A stretch of DNA of 64,000 nucleotides, from assembly GCA_030645235.1 (NCBI GenBank), contig JAUSMV010000005.1:186001-250000 (forward strand). Direction: 5' to 3'. Positions 53,873 through 64,000 of this stretch are shown piece after piece. The position numbers were made by a program, and so were the translations under genes. Every line of letters starts with the position of its first letter. Positions within the stretch are counted from its first letter, which is position 1. Source of the DNA: Parvibaculum sp. (GTDB lineage Bacteria; Pseudomonadota; Alphaproteobacteria; Parvibaculales; Parvibaculaceae). The notes below the pieces were generated by a model that saw nothing but the letters and a program-made list of their open reading frames with translations, searched no databases and was not told the origin of the DNA.

Positions 53873-55993
53873 TCAGACCTGATGCGCGAGGACAGCGAGG
53901 AGCAGGAGCGCCACGATGTTCGTGATCTTGATCATCGGGTTCACAGCCGGACCGGCTGTGTCCTTGTACGGATCGCCGACCGTGTCACCGGTCACTGCGG
54001 CCTTATGGGCCTCGGAACCTTTGCCACCATGATGACCGTCTTCGATGTACTTCTTGGCGTTGTCCCAAGCACCGCCGCCCGATGTCATCGAGATGGCAAC
54101 GAAGAGACCTGTCACGATCACGCCGAGGAGCATCGCGCCCACGGCTGAGAAGGCTGCTGATTTGTCAGCAACGCTCAGGATCACGAAGTAGAGAACGATG
54201 GGTGACAACACCGGCAGAAGCGACGGGATAATCATTTCCTTGATCGCTGCTTTGGTAAGCATGTCCACCGCACGGGCATAATCAGGCTTCGATGTGCCTG
54301 CCATGATGCCCGGATCGGCCTTGAACTGACGACGCACTTCAACCACCACGGCACCCGCCGCGCGGCCCACCGCCGTCATGCCCATTGCGCCGAAAAGATA
54401 GGGCAACAGACCGCCGAGGAAGAGACCCACCACCACATAAGGATTGGAGAGGGAGAAGTCCGGAACAACGCCCGCGAAATACGGGTAAAGCTCCGGCGAA
54501 GCGGCAAAGAAGTTCAGGTCCTGCGTATAGGCCGCAAAGAGAACCAGAGCACCAAGACCGGCAGAGCCAATGGCATAACCCTTGGTGACGGCTTTGGTCG
54601 TGTTGCCAACGGCATCGAGCGCGTCGGTTGTTTTGCGCACGTCGTCAGGCAGCTTTGCCATTTCGGCAATGCCGCCCGCATTGTCCGTGACCGGACCAAA
54701 GGCGTCGAGCGCCACAACCATGCCTGCGAGGGCAAGCATTGTGGAGACCGCAATGGCAATGCCGAAGAGACCGGCAAGGCTGTAGGTGACCAGGATGCCA
54801 ACCACGATGATGAGCGCTGGCAGAGCCGTTGCTTCCATCGAAATCGCCAGACCCTGAATGACGTTGGTGCCGTGACCTGTCACAGACGCCTGGGCAATGC
54901 TCTTCACAGGACGGAAATTGACGCCCGTGTAATATTCCGTCACCCAGATGATCAGGCCCGTAATCACGAGGCCTGCGACACCGCACATATAGAGATCCCA
55001 GCCGGTGAACGATTGTTCGCCGACGGTGAAGCCTGTGCTGAAGCCGATGACATTATCGGTCACAAAATAAAGCGCGATCAGCGACAGAACGGCCGAGGCC
55101 ACAAAGCCCTTATAAAGCGCGTTCATGATGTTATTGCTCTTGCCCAAGCGGACAAAGAACACACCAATGATCGAGGTGATGATGCACGTGCCGCCAATGG
55201 CCAGCGGATAGGTCATCAGGCTGAGGACGTTGTCGCCCAGAAAGAAGATTGAGGCGAGAACCATCGTGGCAACAAGTGTCACCGCATAGGTTTCAAACAA
55301 GTCAGCCGCCATGCCCGCGCAGTCGCCGACATTGTCGCCGACATTGTCGGCAATGGTGGCAGGGTTACGCGGATCATCTTCCGGAATACCGGCTTCGACT
55401 TTGCCGACGAGATCGCCGCCGACATCCGCACCTTTGGTAAAGATGCCGCCGCCGAGACGGGCGAAGATCGAAATGAGCGAAGCACCGAAGCCCAGGGCAA
55501 CAAGCGCGTCGATCACTTCACGCGAATTCGGCGCCAAACCCAGATGGGCTGTGAGGATACCGAAATAAACCGCAACCGAGAGAAGCGCCAGACCGGCGAC
55601 CAACATGCCGGTGACTGTGCCCGCACGGAAGGCGAGCGAGAGGCCAGCCGCGAGGCTGACACTGGAGGCCTGCGTGGTGCGGACATTCGCGCGCACAGAC
55701 ACAAGCATGCCGATGTAACCGGCCGCACCCGAAAGCGTTGCGCCGATCAAAAAGCCGACGCCGACTTTGATACCGAGAAGATATGAAATGAGAACAAAGA
55801 TAACGGCACCGACGGCACCGATGGTCATGTACTGACGGCTAAGATAGGCGCCCGCGCCTTCCTGAATAGCCGCTGCAATTTCTTGCATACGGGCATTGCC
55901 CGCATCTGCTGCCAGAACGGATCGTCCGGCCAAAATCCCGTAAAGAATGGCAAGACCACCGCAACCGATGATCGCCCACAATGTCGTACTCAT
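53873..55993 (-). CDS. hppA: Proton-translocating membrane pyrophosphatase
   Basis: A 706-residue integral membrane pump with about 16 helices that uses PPi hydrolysis to move H+. The substrate motif [39 protein letters not shown] and [14 protein letters not shown] are intact. [17 protein letters not shown] has lysine where K+-dependent enzymes have alanine, pointing to the K+-independent type. The ATG at 55993 is preceded by AGGA; the longer frame is not conserved. Confidence 0.95.
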   Translation of the reverse strand: MSTTLWAIIGCGGLAILYGILAGRSVLAADAGNARMQEIAAAIQEGAGAYLSRQYMTIGAVGAVIFVLISYLLGIKVGVGFLIGATLSGAAGYIGMLVSVRANVRTTQASSVSLAAGLSLAFRAGTVTGMLVAGLALLSVAVYFGILTAHLGLAPNSREVIDALVALGFGASLISIFARLGGGIFTKGADVGGDLVGKVEAGIPEDDPRNPATIADNVGDNVGDCAGMAADLFETYAVTLVATMVLASIFFLGDNVLSLMTYPLAIGGTCIITSIIGVFFVRLGKSNNIMNALYKGFVASAVLSLIALYFVTDNVIGFSTGFTVGEQSFTGWDLYMCGVAGLVITGLIIWVTEYYTGVNFRPVKSIAQASVTGHGTNVIQGLAISMEATALPALIIVVGILVTYSLAGLFGIAIAVSTMLALAGMVVALDAFGPVTDNAGGIAEMAKLPDDVRKTTDALDAVGNTTKAVTKGYAIGSAGLGALVLFAAYTQDLNFFAASPELYPYFAGVVPDFSLSNPYVVVGLFLGGLLPYLFGAMGMTAVGRAAGAVVVEVRRQFKADPGIMAGTSKPDYARAVDMLTKAAIKEMIIPSLLPVLSPIVLYFVILSVADKSAAFSAVGAMLLGVIVTGLFVAISMTSGGGAWDNAKKYIEDGHHGGKGSEAHKAAVTGDTVGDPYKDTAGPAVNPMIKITNIVALLLLAVLAHQV

Positions 55994-56180
55994 AGTGCTG
56001 TTCCTATTGTCTTTGGGAACACGAACCATTCCGACAACTTCAGAAATGGTCCCTCCCCCTCCCATATGAAGCATAGTTGGCAGGAACGATGCCAAAAGCA
56101 GCAAGGGAAAGCAACCGGACCTGAGAACAAGTGCCGGAATTTCAAAACAGATGAAATTTGCGGTCTATCTCAGACGCACA

Positions 56181-57149
56181 TCAGAAGTGACGAAAGCCCG
56201 CACGTTTAAAGGATAAAGCGCTGCCTAGGGCATCAAACGCATTGATCCCCTCTCCTTTGGGCACCAGTTTTCCGATACGCGTGGCCGTTACGCCTGATTG
56301 GTTCGCAGCCGAATCAATCGCCGACGCAACGTCAGGCGATGCCGAAAACAACAGTTCGTAATCATCGCCGCCGGTCATAATGGTTTCAATCAAAACGGGC
56401 TTCGCATCAAGGCACACACGCGCTGCCGCCGACAGCGGCAATGACGCAACGTCAATGCGGGCACCAGTGCCCGATTGCTGACAAAGATGCCCGAGATCGG
56501 CCATCAGCCCGTCCGACACGTCGAGCGAGGCATGAGCGAGACCGACGAGACGCTGACCGAAAGCAACGCGGGGCTGCGGCACATGATAGCGGGCAAGGAG
56601 GTCGGGTGAAGCGGGCAACTCACCAAGCGCGACGAGGAGCCCTAGCGCGCCATCGCCGATCGTGCCCGTGACCCAGAGATCATCGCCGACCTTACCGCCG
56701 GAGCGACGAAGCATTTGGCCCTGCTCCACTTCGCCGATGGCCGTAAGCGTGAAGGACAGCGGACCCGGCGTTGAGACCGTATCGCCACCCCAGAGGGAAA
56801 TGCCGAAAGTAGATTGGTCGTCCGCAAGACCACGTGCGAAAGAGGCGATCCATTCAACAGGAGTCGAAGCAGTCCATGCGGTTGTCAGCAGATAGCCGCG
56901 CGGCGTAGCGCCCTTGGCGGCCAAATCAGAGAGGTTCATCCGCAGAAGCTTGCGCGCCACATCGGCAGCAGGATCAGCGGGGAGAAAGTGGACGCCCTCG
57001 ACAATGGCATCGACCGTGAGCACAAGCTCTTTGCCTGCCGTCGGCACATAGCTCGCGGCATCGTCACCCAGGCCATAGGCACCGGGGGCACCTGAGGCGA
57101 GCGGCGCGAAATAATCGGCAATGATCTGAAACTCATCCGGACGCGGCAT
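56181..57149 (-). CDS. thiL: Thiamine-monophosphate kinase
   Basis: A 322-residue PurM-fold kinase that phosphorylates thiamine phosphate to the diphosphate. Marks are YGLGDDAASYVP, VDAIVEGVHFLPADPAADVARKLLRMNLSDLAAKGA, LWGGDTVSTPG and LDVSDGLMADLGHLC. It starts 18 bases after nusB. Confidence 0.95.
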   Translation of the reverse strand: MPRPDEFQIIADYFAPLASGAPGAYGLGDDAASYVPTAGKELVLTVDAIVEGVHFLPADPAADVARKLLRMNLSDLAAKGATPRGYLLTTAWTASTPVEWIASFARGLADDQSTFGISLWGGDTVSTPGPLSFTLTAIGEVEQGQMLRRSGGKVGDDLWVTGTIGDGALGLLVALGELPASPDLLARYHVPQPRVAFGQRLVGLAHASLDVSDGLMADLGHLCQQSGTGARIDVASLPLSAAARVCLDAKPVLIETIMTGGDDYELLFSASPDVASAIDSAANQSGVTATRIGKLVPKGEGINAFDALGSALSFKRAGFRHF

Positions 57150-57167
57150 GATCCCCGCCCCTGCCCG

Positions 57168-57665
57168 TCAGGCCTTGCGAACGGTCGCGCCGAGGCGATC
57201 CAGCACCGCGTTGACGACGCCCGGCTCATCACCCTCGAAGAAGGCGTTGGCGACATCGACATATTCGTTGATGACAACTTTGACAGGAATATCCTTACAG
57301 CGGCGCAGCTCATAGACACCGGCGCGCAGGACCGCGCGCATGGTCGAGTCGATGCGGGCAAGCGTCCAACCCTTCGCCAAGGCGCCGTTGATCGACTGAT
57401 CGATGTCACGCTGCTCGCGCACGACGCCACGGATCACATCGGAAAAATGCGCCTCGTCGACTTCCGGGAATGTCTCGCCTTCGATCTCTTTGCCGAAACG
57501 GTGATGCACAAACTCTTCGACAATATCGTCAAGCTCGGTACCGACCATGTCCATCTGATAGAGCGCCTGCACGGCCCCGAGACGAGCAGCAGACCGCGCG
57601 CTCATCGTTGTGGAAGCCCCGGGGGGAACAGAACCGGCCGGGGGAGTGGAAGGAGCCGTGGACAT
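57168..57665 (-). CDS. nusB: Transcription antitermination factor NusB
   Basis: A 165-residue all-helical protein that with NusE binds boxA RNA for rRNA antitermination. Core: SARSAARLGAVQALYQMDMVG, DIDQSINGALAKGWTLARIDSTMRAVLRAGVYEL and VVINEYVDVANAFF. A 25-residue Pro/Ser-rich N-terminus precedes the fold. The ATG at 57665 is preferred to a TTG at 57683. It lies 27 bases after ribH. Confidence 0.94.
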   Translation of the reverse strand: MSTAPSTPPAGSVPPGASTTMSARSAARLGAVQALYQMDMVGTELDDIVEEFVHHRFGKEIEGETFPEVDEAHFSDVIRGVVREQRDIDQSINGALAKGWTLARIDSTMRAVLRAGVYELRRCKDIPVKVVINEYVDVANAFFEGDEPGVVNAVLDRLGATVRKA

Positions 57666-57692
57666 CAACAATTCAACTTTCAAAGAAACAGC

Positions 57693-58148
57693 TCAGGCGC
57701 CAAGCAGGCGCCTGAGGTCTATCATATCAAGGCAGGCATCGGCAGCGCCGCCGCCTTTATTCTTTTGGTCAACCTTGGCACGGGCCCAAGCCTGAGCCTC
57801 GTTTTCAACGGTCTGGATGCCGTTGCCAAGCGCCAAAGAGCGGCTGACCGCGAGATCCATCAAAGCACGGGCGGATTCATTCGATACTATATCATAATGC
57901 GTCGTCTCGCCGCGAATGACGCATCCGAGCGTGACAAAACCGTCAAACTTCTTGATCTGGCCGCCATGGGCCATCGCATCGAGTGCGAATTTCACAGCCG
58001 CCGGAATTTCCAGCACGCCGGGAACGGCGACGCGCGTATAGCTCGCGCCGCGCGCCTCGATGGCGGCAATCGCGCCACGCGCCAGCTCATCGGCAAGATC
58101 ATCATAAAAGCGGGCCTCAACAATGAGGACATGGGCCTGAGTTGTCAC
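57693..58148 (-). CDS. ribH: 6,7-dimethyl-8-ribityllumazine synthase
   Basis: A 151-residue enzyme condensing ArPP-type uracil and dihydroxybutanone phosphate. Marks are [15 protein letters not shown] and the catalytic His in [22 protein letters not shown]. Its start overlaps the ribBA stop by four bases. Confidence 0.95.
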   Translation of the reverse strand: MTTQAHVLIVEARFYDDLADELARGAIAAIEARGASYTRVAVPGVLEIPAAVKFALDAMAHGGQIKKFDGFVTLGCVIRGETTHYDIVSNESARALMDLAVSRSLALGNGIQTVENEAQAWARAKVDQKNKGGGAADACLDMIDLRRLLGA

Positions 58149-59296
58149 GCGATGCTCTCCTTGGTCTTGGCCGCTTTCAGGGCCGAGGACTTGCCTGTGA
58201 TGGGACGCTGACCGGCGATGGAAAGGCCATAACCTTCGAGACCGACAATGCTGCGGTCTGTGTCCGACAGCAAGATCATTTCATGGACACCAAGATCGAG
58301 CAGGATTTGCGCGCCGACGCCATATTCGCGCAGACGGCGCGGCATGGTCTGATCGCCGCCTTCGCCTTTACGCAGGAGCAGGTCGGACACGACAGTCGCC
58401 TGCGTATCGCGGATGAGCACAATGACGCCGCGCCCCTCTTCTGAAATAATCCGCATGGATTCCTTCAGCACGTCAGCACGTGCGCCATGGGCCCCCAATA
58501 CGTCATCAAACACATTGGTGGCATGCATACGCACGAGCACGGGTTCCGGCGTTGAAATGTCGCCCTTCACAAGGGCGATGTGTTCGGCATATTCAACCGT
58601 GTTGAGATAGACCATCATCTTGAACTCGCCGCCATAGTTGCTCTCAAGCTCTGTTTCGATGGCGCGATGAATGAAGTGATCGTAGCGGCGGCGATAGGCG
58701 ATGAGATCGGCAATGGTGCCGATCTTGAGACCATGGAGCTGCGCAAACTGCACGAGATCCGGCAGGCGCGCCATGGTGCCGTCATCATTCATGATTTCGC
58801 AGATGACGCCGGCGGGATAGAGACCGGCGAGACGCGAAATATCGACCGCCGCTTCCGTGTGACCGGCGCGCACGAGGACGCCGCCGTCTTTGGCAACGAG
58901 CGGGAAGACGTGGCCCGGCGAGACGATGTCGTTCTGGCCCTTGGTCGGATCAATGGCGACAGACACCGTATGAGCACGGTCATGGGCTGAAATACCGGTC
59001 GAGATGCCTTCGCGGGCTTCGATCGAGACGGTGAAAGCCGTCTGGTTGCGCGACTGATTGTTCGACGACATAAATTCAAGATTGAGCTGCTTGGCGCGGT
59101 CGCCTGTCAGCGTGAGGCAAACAAGGCCACGACCATATTTCGCCATGAAATTCACGGCTTCGGGCGTGCACATTTGCGCGGGGATCACAAGGTCGCCTTC
59201 GTTCTCGCGGTCTTCCGCGTCAACAAGAATGAACATCTTGCCGTTGCGGGCGTCCTCGATGATTTCCTCGATGGTGGAAATATATTCTTTGTACAC
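58145..59296 (-). CDS. RibBA: DHBP synthase with degenerate GTP cyclohydrolase II domain
   Basis: 383 residues. The N-terminal DHBP synthase domain (residues 1-205) is intact: [24 protein letters not shown] and [14 protein letters not shown]. The C-terminal half matches GTP cyclohydrolase II by position, but the zinc cysteines of the ECLTGD...CDCG segment are absent ([21 protein letters not shown]). So it probably makes only 3,4-dihydroxy-2-butanone 4-phosphate, as reported for some rhizobial RibBA. No stand-alone ribA is in the window. Confidence 0.9.
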   Translation of the reverse strand: MYKEYISTIEEIIEDARNGKMFILVDAEDRENEGDLVIPAQMCTPEAVNFMAKYGRGLVCLTLTGDRAKQLNLEFMSSNNQSRNQTAFTVSIEAREGISTGISAHDRAHTVSVAIDPTKGQNDIVSPGHVFPLVAKDGGVLVRAGHTEAAVDISRLAGLYPAGVICEIMNDDGTMARLPDLVQFAQLHGLKIGTIADLIAYRRRYDHFIHRAIETELESNYGGEFKMMVYLNTVEYAEHIALVKGDISTPEPVLVRMHATNVFDDVLGAHGARADVLKESMRIISEEGRGVIVLIRDTQATVVSDLLLRKGEGGDQTMPRRLREYGVGAQILLDLGVHEMILLSDTDRSIVGLEGYGLSIAGQRPITGKSSALKAAKTKESIA

Positions 59297-59301
59297 GATG
59301 G

Positions 59302-59928
59302 CTATTCCTTCTTGGCCAGTCTGGCGACGTAGCGCGCCAGCATGTCAATTTCAAGATTAATGCGTTGTCCGACGCGGGCCTGTCCCCATGTCGTGACCGA
59401 TTGCGTATGCGGGATGATGTTGACGCCGAAGCGCGTGGCACCGGAATTTGAACCAGTTACAACGTCTTCGACGGTGTTAACCGTGAGCGAGGTGCCATCG
59501 AGCGTGACGGAGCCTTTGGCCGCGATGAATTGTCCCAGACCTTCCGGCGCTTCAAATGTGAAGCGTTTGCTATCACCGTCCGGTTGAATATCAATGATAG
59601 TGCCGACACCATCGACATGGCCGCTGACGATATGACCGCCAAGCTCGTCGCCCGCTTTGAGGGCGCGCTCAAGATTGATCGGCGTGCCTGCAGCCCATGA
59701 GCCGAGTACGGTGCAGTTCAGTGTTTCGGCGGAAGCGTCAACCGCAAACCAGTTGGCACCGTTGTCGGTTCCCTTTTCAACAACCGTAAGGCAGCAGCCG
59801 GAACAGGCGATGGACGCGCCGAGCAACATGCTGTCAGGGTCGTAAACCGTCTCAATCACGAAGCGCGTATCGCCGCGTTTTTCAACAGAGCGCACACGGC
59901 CCACATCACTGACAATTCCTGTGAACAT
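59302..59928 (-). CDS. ribE: Riboflavin synthase, alpha chain
   Basis: A 208-residue trimeric enzyme making riboflavin by dismutating two lumazines. It starts MFTGIVSDVGRV, and two lumazine-binding repeats are visible (GCCLTVVEKG ... LERALKAGDELGGHIVSGHVDG, then SVTLDGTSLTVNTVE). It lies between ribBA and ribD with gaps of five and one bases. Confidence 0.95.
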   Translation of the reverse strand: MFTGIVSDVGRVRSVEKRGDTRFVIETVYDPDSMLLGASIACSGCCLTVVEKGTDNGANWFAVDASAETLNCTVLGSWAAGTPINLERALKAGDELGGHIVSGHVDGVGTIIDIQPDGDSKRFTFEAPEGLGQFIAAKGSVTLDGTSLTVNTVEDVVTGSNSGATRFGVNIIPHTQSVTTWGQARVGQRINLEIDMLARYVARLAKKE

Positions 59929-59929
59929 T

Positions 59930-61036
59930 TCAGCTCCGCATCACATAACTGGAGAGTGTGTCGCCACCAAGATCAAGACGACGGGTCAATGACATTTTGG
60001 GCGCGTCATCCACATTCTCAATGCCGAGTGAGGCAATGGCCGGATAACCGTCGCCGCCGATGATGGATGAGGAGCGGAACCACTCAACACGATCAACGAG
60101 GTTGACCCGCACGAGCGAGGACGCAAGCCGCGCACCGCCTTCGACGAGGACACGCGTGAGGCCGCGCGCGGCGAGAGCGTGCATGGCAGCTTTCATATCC
60201 ATGAGACCATTGTCAGACGCTACGATGTCAATCACCTCAACGCCGCAATCGATAAAGGCCTTGCGTCGTCCGAGGTCGCCGCCCGCAAAAGTCAAAATCC
60301 AAACGGGAACCTTGCGGGCATCACGCACGAGCTTTGACGTGAGCGGCAGACGCAGGCGACCGTCCGCAATGATGCGGATAGGAGAACGATCTTCAAGACC
60401 CGGCAGACGACAGGTCAAAGTCGGATCATCCACAATCGCCGTCGCGCTGCCGATCATAATAGCATCATGGGTAGCGCGCAGAAGATGTCCGCGTTCACGC
60501 GCAGCTTTGCCGGTGATCCATTGGCTGTGGCCGGTTTTACTCGCTGTTCGTCCGTCAACGGAGCTTGCGATCTTGAGCGTGACCAGCGGGCGCTCTTCCG
60601 TGACTTTGAGAAAGAAGCCCTGATTGAGATAAAGCGCGCGGGCCATACCGACGCCTTCAACAACTTCAATGCCCACTTTTTCCAACATTGCAAAGCCGCG
60701 ACCGGCGACGCGGGGGTCTGGGTCGGCGACAGCCGCAACAACGCGGGCAATGCCCGCAGAAATCAACGCCTCGGCACAGGGGCCGGTCCTACCTGTGTGT
60801 GAGCAAGGTTCGAGCGTGACATAGGCGGTAGCACCACGCGCTTTATCGCCGGCATGGGTGAGCGCTTCTGTCTCGGCATGGGGACGGCCACCGGGCTGGG
60901 TGAACCCACGCCCGACAACAATACCGTCACGGACAATGACACAGCCGACCGCCGGATTGGGCGCAACGCGACCAAGACCGCGCTCTGCGAGCGTCAGCGC
61001 CATCGTCATAAAATCTGCGTCAGTGGCAATTGCCAT
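59930..61036 (-). CDS. ribD: Bifunctional riboflavin deaminase/reductase RibD
   Basis: 368 residues. The N-terminal deaminase domain has zinc motif HAETEAL and LEPCSHTGRTGPCAEALI; the reductase domain starts near residue 148 (RPLVTLKIASSVDGRTA) and has VLVEGGARLASSL. It converts the early pyrimidine intermediate in two steps. It is first in the rib operon after nrdR. Confidence 0.95.
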   Translation of the reverse strand: MAIATDADFMTMALTLAERGLGRVAPNPAVGCVIVRDGIVVGRGFTQPGGRPHAETEALTHAGDKARGATAYVTLEPCSHTGRTGPCAEALISAGIARVVAAVADPDPRVAGRGFAMLEKVGIEVVEGVGMARALYLNQGFFLKVTEERPLVTLKIASSVDGRTASKTGHSQWITGKAARERGHLLRATHDAIMIGSATAIVDDPTLTCRLPGLEDRSPIRIIADGRLRLPLTSKLVRDARKVPVWILTFAGGDLGRRKAFIDCGVEVIDIVASDNGLMDMKAAMHALAARGLTRVLVEGGARLASSLVRVNLVDRVEWFRSSSIIGGDGYPAIASLGIENVDDAPKMSLTRRLDLGGDTLSSYVMRS

Positions 61037-61092
61037 CGGGTCCCCGAAAGTCAGTTCAGGGCACCCGATTTCAGCTCTGGTCGGAAGACGGT

Positions 61093-61569
61093 TCAGTCGT
61101 TGTCTGTGCCGTCGCCGCCCGGGCCGCTGAGTTCGCCCAGAAATTCCTCAAAGTCTTTTGCTTCATGGAAGTTCTTGTAGACCGAAGCAAAGCGCACATA
61201 AGCGACCGCGTCGATAGAACTCAAACCTTCCATCACGAGCTTGCCGACGACCGTGGACGGGATTTCACTCTCGCCCATGCTCTCAAGGCGGCGCACGATG
61301 CCGGACACCATACGCTCAACCCGCTCTTGCTCAACTGGGCGTTTGCGCATCGCGATTTGCACGGAACGCATGAGTTTATCGCGTTCAAAGGGCACACGAC
61401 GGCCATTTGTCTTGATAATTGTCAACTCACGCAACTGCACCCGCTCAAATGTAGTGAAGCGCCCGCCGCAAGCGGTGCAGAACCGACGACGCCGGATCGA
61501 GGTATTATCCTCGGTCGGACGTGAATCCTTAACTTGCGTGTCTTCATTGCCGCAATACGGACAACGCAT
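61093..61569 (-). CDS. nrdR: Transcriptional repressor NrdR
   Basis: 158 residues: a zinc ribbon ([18 protein letters not shown] ... [13 protein letters not shown]) and an ATP-cone domain ([19 protein letters not shown]). It represses ribonucleotide reductase genes in response to (d)ATP. It follows glyA by 38 bases and precedes ribD. Confidence 0.96.
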   Translation of the reverse strand: MRCPYCGNEDTQVKDSRPTEDNTSIRRRRFCTACGGRFTTFERVQLRELTIIKTNGRRVPFERDKLMRSVQIAMRKRPVEQERVERMVSGIVRRLESMGESEIPSTVVGKLVMEGLSSIDAVAYVRFASVYKNFHEAKDFEEFLGELSGPGGDGTDND

Positions 61570-61607
61570 ACCTTTGGCCCCCAGCCTAAATCAAACTCAA
61601 ATAGCGG

Positions 61608-62927
61608 TTACTTCGGACCGCCATAGATCGGAAAACGTCCGCACAGTTCGACAACACGACCACGCACAGACGATTCCACCGCCGCATTTCCATCTTCGCC
61701 GTTTTCCGCCAGGCCCGACAAGACTTCATTGATCAGTTTGCCGACAAGCTGGAATTCCGCAACACCAAATCCACGGCTCGTTGCCGCCGGTGTGCCCAGA
61801 CGCACGCCCGACGTAATGGTCGGTTTTTCAGGATCGAACGGAATTCCGTTTTTGTTGCAGGTTATGTTGGCACGTTCGAGCGCCGCCTCTGCGATCTTGC
61901 CATTGAGCTTTTTCGGACGCAGATCGACAAGCATCAGATGCGTGTCCGTGCCGCCCGACACAATGGCGAGACCGGCTTCGGCCAATGTTGCGGCGAGTGC
62001 CCGCGCATTATCGACGACACTCTGTGCATAAATTTTGAAATCGGGACGCAGCGCTTCACCGAAAGCAACGGCCTTGCCTGCAATAACATGCATGAGCGGG
62101 CCGCCCTGAATGCCGGGGAAGATTGCTGAATTGATTTTTTTGCCGAGATCTTCGTTGTTCGACAGGATCATGCCGCCGCGCGGGCCACGCAGCGTCTTAT
62201 GCGTTGTGGTCGTAACGATATCAGCATAAGGCAGCGGGCTCGGATGGACACCACCGGCCACGAGGCCTGCAAAATGGGCCATATCAACCATCAGGAATGC
62301 ACCAACACTATCGGCGATGTCGCGAAAGGCTTTGAAGTCTATGACGCGGGGATAAGCGGAACCACCGGCAATGATGAGTTTGGGCTTGTGCTGTTTTGCA
62401 AGCGAGGCGACTTCATCAAGATCGATCTGGTGATCCTGAGCGCGCACGCCGTATTGAACGGCGTTGAACCACTTGCCGGACTGGTTCGGCGCGGCACCAT
62501 GGGTGAGATGGCCACCGGCGGCGAGGCTCATGCCGAGGATCGTGTCGCCCGGTTTGATCAGCGACATCATCGCGCCCTGATTGGCCTGCGAACCGGAATT
62601 GGGCTGAACGTTCACATAAGCGCAGTTGAAAAGTTTTTTCGCGCGCTCAATCGCCAGTTCTTCGGCAATATCCACGAACTCGCAGCCGCCATAATAGCGT
62701 TTGCCGGGATAACCTTCGGCATATTTATTGGTCATCACCGAACCCTGCGCCTCCATGACGGCACGCGAGACGATGTTTTCAGACGCAATCAGCTCAATCT
62801 GGGTCTGCTGGCGATGAAGCTCTTTGTCGATCGCCGCCTGAATATCCGGATCACTCTTGGCCAAACTATCCGTGAAAAAACCAGAGGCAACAGCCCGACC
62901 CGCGACCGCATTGCTTGACGACATCAA
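61608..62927 (-). CDS. glyA: Serine hydroxymethyltransferase
   Basis: A 439-residue PLP enzyme interconverting serine and glycine with tetrahydrofolate. Marks are [35 protein letters not shown], the PLP lysine in [16 protein letters not shown] and [14 protein letters not shown]. It is first in the glyA-nrdR-rib block. Confidence 0.96.
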   Translation of the reverse strand: MMSSSNAVAGRAVASGFFTDSLAKSDPDIQAAIDKELHRQQTQIELIASENIVSRAVMEAQGSVMTNKYAEGYPGKRYYGGCEFVDIAEELAIERAKKLFNCAYVNVQPNSGSQANQGAMMSLIKPGDTILGMSLAAGGHLTHGAAPNQSGKWFNAVQYGVRAQDHQIDLDEVASLAKQHKPKLIIAGGSAYPRVIDFKAFRDIADSVGAFLMVDMAHFAGLVAGGVHPSPLPYADIVTTTTHKTLRGPRGGMILSNNEDLGKKINSAIFPGIQGGPLMHVIAGKAVAFGEALRPDFKIYAQSVVDNARALAATLAEAGLAIVSGGTDTHLMLVDLRPKKLNGKIAEAALERANITCNKNGIPFDPEKPTITSGVRLGTPAATSRGFGVAEFQLVGKLINEVLSGLAENGEDGNAAVESSVRGRVVELCGRFPIYGGPK

Positions 62928-63435
62928 CTAGACCTTCTCAAACGGAAATATACCTGACGGACCTGAAACGACATCTGAGTGCGAAAGGTCCAACCACAGC
63001 CGAAACGACCCCACTCCGGCGTCTGTCCCGCTGGCTGGCGTCTTACCACATATCGCGGCTCAGGGCCAACCGGCCACAACAGGTTCCGGAGATGAAATAT
63101 CCGTTTTGTGTAGTCGCCAGTTGTTCAATTGACGGCTCAATACTCAGCTGAAATACATGAGCAGAAGGGGAATGGTGCGGGTTACTTGAAATAATAATGT
63201 GAGTTTTAGCTACTGTCTAGGAAATGGCTACTTAGATCGTAATTACACTATTAGATCTTAAGTTTACTTCCACTGTAAACAAAGCAGTTCACTCAGAATC
63301 ATCCTAGTCTGCAAGAACATCTGGGCTAAACTACTTGAATATAACCTCTCACTATCCCTAGGATGACGAGCCTTCCGCGTAATAATACAAACAGCAAGAT
63401 GACGACCGTAAGGGTTTGCGAGGGACCCCGCAGCA
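62928..63435. other. 508-bp intergenic region between glyA and the MucR-like gene
   Basis: Divergent promoter region. The half next to the MucR-like gene (63180-63400) is notably AT-rich. A perfect 9-bp inverted repeat TCATCCTAG (63299-63307) / CTAGGATGA (63358-63366) spans 50 bases. No ORF or RNA gene is supported. Confidence 0.5.
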
Positions 63436-63888
63436 ATGAGTGATCAAGACATCAAGTCCGGAACGGAAATGCCTCACCTGCTAAAACTGGTCAGTCAGAT
63501 TGTGTCGGCCTATGTCAGCAACAATACGCTGACCCTGAGCGACCTCCCGGATTTTATTCGCAGCGTCCATGACACTCTGAACGAGCTGGAAAGTGGAGGC
63601 GAACGTACGTCGAACCGTGACCTCACGCCCGTTGTACCCATCAAAAAATCAGTGACACCCGACTACATCATCTGTCTGGAAGACGGCAAAAAACTAAAAA
63701 TGCTGAAACGCTATCTGCGTTCGCAATATGGCATGTCACCGGAAGATTATCGTGCGCGCTGGGGCTTGCCGCCGGACTATCCGATGGTCGCGCCCAACTA
63801 TGCTTCGCAGCGCTCGCGACTTGCCAAGCAAATTGGCCTTGGCAAAGCAGCAACAAGCGGCAGCATGCGCGCCCGTAAGAAAAAATAA
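63436..63888 (+). CDS. MucR/Ros family transcriptional regulator
   Basis: 150 residues. The conserved domain is near residues 75-112 (PDYIICLEDGKKLKMLKRYL, RSQYGMSPEDYRARWGLP). Zinc-finger ligands are reduced: only one cysteine, and the LKRHL and THY histidines are Tyr and Gln, so it probably folds without zinc, as reported for some rhizobial Ml proteins. It should act as an H-NS-like AT-rich binder and repressor and may be autoregulated by the AT-rich leader. Confidence 0.88.
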   Translation: MSDQDIKSGTEMPHLLKLVSQIVSAYVSNNTLTLSDLPDFIRSVHDTLNELESGGERTSNRDLTPVVPIKKSVTPDYIICLEDGKKLKMLKRYLRSQYGMSPEDYRARWGLPPDYPMVAPNYASQRSRLAKQIGLGKAATSGSMRARKKK

Positions 63889-63890
63889 GT

Positions 63891-64000
63891 TCAGACGATA
63901 ATACCGCCACCCGATGACGAGCCCGGACCCTTAGGCGGCTCGTCGCCAGCATCCGCAATATAGCCTTCCCGCACCAGACGTTGCTTGAGCTTTGCCAACG
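63891..64000 (-). CDS. 3' end of an unidentified gene (5' part outside window)
   Basis: Only 35 codons are present: LAKLKQRLVREGYIADAGDE, then PPKGPGSSSGGGIIV and a stop. The Gly/Ser-rich tail looks like a disordered C-terminus. The family cannot be judged from this. It converges on the MucR-like gene, with two bases between their stops. Confidence 0.55.
   Translation of the reverse strand, partial: LAKLKQRLVREGYIADAGDEPPKGPGSSSGGGIIV

Noticed and set aside
59290-59310. FMN riboswitch before ribBA or ribH
   Set aside because: The genes are packed with gaps of a few bases or overlaps, leaving no room for the roughly 140-base element.

Overview
This window looks like a chromosomal segment from an alphaproteobacterium, probably Hyphomicrobiales-like. 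The evidence is gene order and family content: paired ntrBC and ntrYX operons next to dusB, ispDF, hfq and hflX; a plsX-fabH-ihfA-MerR operon with a DUF177 protein and a ubiquinol-cytochrome c chaperone; the thiL-nusB-ribH-ribBA-ribE-ribD-nrdR-glyA block; a MucR/Ros regulator; type-2 ArgC; a PHA synthase; and DUF2842. No phage, CRISPR array, complete insertion sequence or rRNA operon was seen. Genes are tightly packed, often with ATGA or longer overlaps.

Layout. 1-2.6 kb: metG (5' end missing), tatD and an MBL hydrolase. 2.7-8.9 kb: a looser region with RidA, HU, a YcbL-type hydrolase, a two-repeat lipoprotein, mazG and two hypothetical genes among repeats and gene remnants. 8.9-22.2 kb: a minus-strand block of an IMPase-like gene, hflX, hfq, an aminotransferase, ntrX, ntrY, ntrC, ntrB and dusB, divergent from ispDF-pgpA-pncC. 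22.4-36.7 kb: a chemoreceptor, purC, a lipase, a sulfotransferase, tRNA-Glu, recJ, glpX, hom, an aminotransferase, a Pro/Ala-rich lipoprotein and phaC. 37-45.6 kb: a transporter, acetyltransferases, argC, rpsI-rplM, small metabolic genes, metY and ctaA. 45.7-48.5 kb: four tandem paralogs of an unrecognised family with a decayed fifth copy, DUF2842 and a 31-codon membrane ORF. 48.6-56 kb: tRNA-Pro, MerR, ihfA, fabH, plsX, DUF177, the chaperone, bamE and hppA. 56-63 kb: thiamine, riboflavin and folate-cycle genes. The window ends with a MucR-like regulator and the 3' end of an unknown gene.

Functional themes are nitrogen and redox two-component control, riboflavin synthesis (RibH, RibBA, RibE and RibD; no separate ribA is visible), phospholipid and fatty-acid initiation (PlsX, FabH), aspartate-family amino acids (Hom and MetY; the adjacent aminotransferase may contribute), carbon storage (PhaC) and respiration (CtaA, chaperone, H+-PPase).

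The most unusual signals are: (1) three dispersed copies of a 140-190 bp intergenic element whose core reads, on the minus strand, as the Walker B/D-loop segment of an ABC-F ATPase; (2) four overlapping tandem paralogs plus a fifth remnant; (3) a MITE-like palindromic repeat family, one copy of which helps bound a 1.5-kb cassette; (4) tandem 13-nt repeats between hfq and hflX that on the mRNA resemble the 16S rRNA anti-Shine-Dalgarno; (5) a strongly supported 31-residue membrane microprotein.
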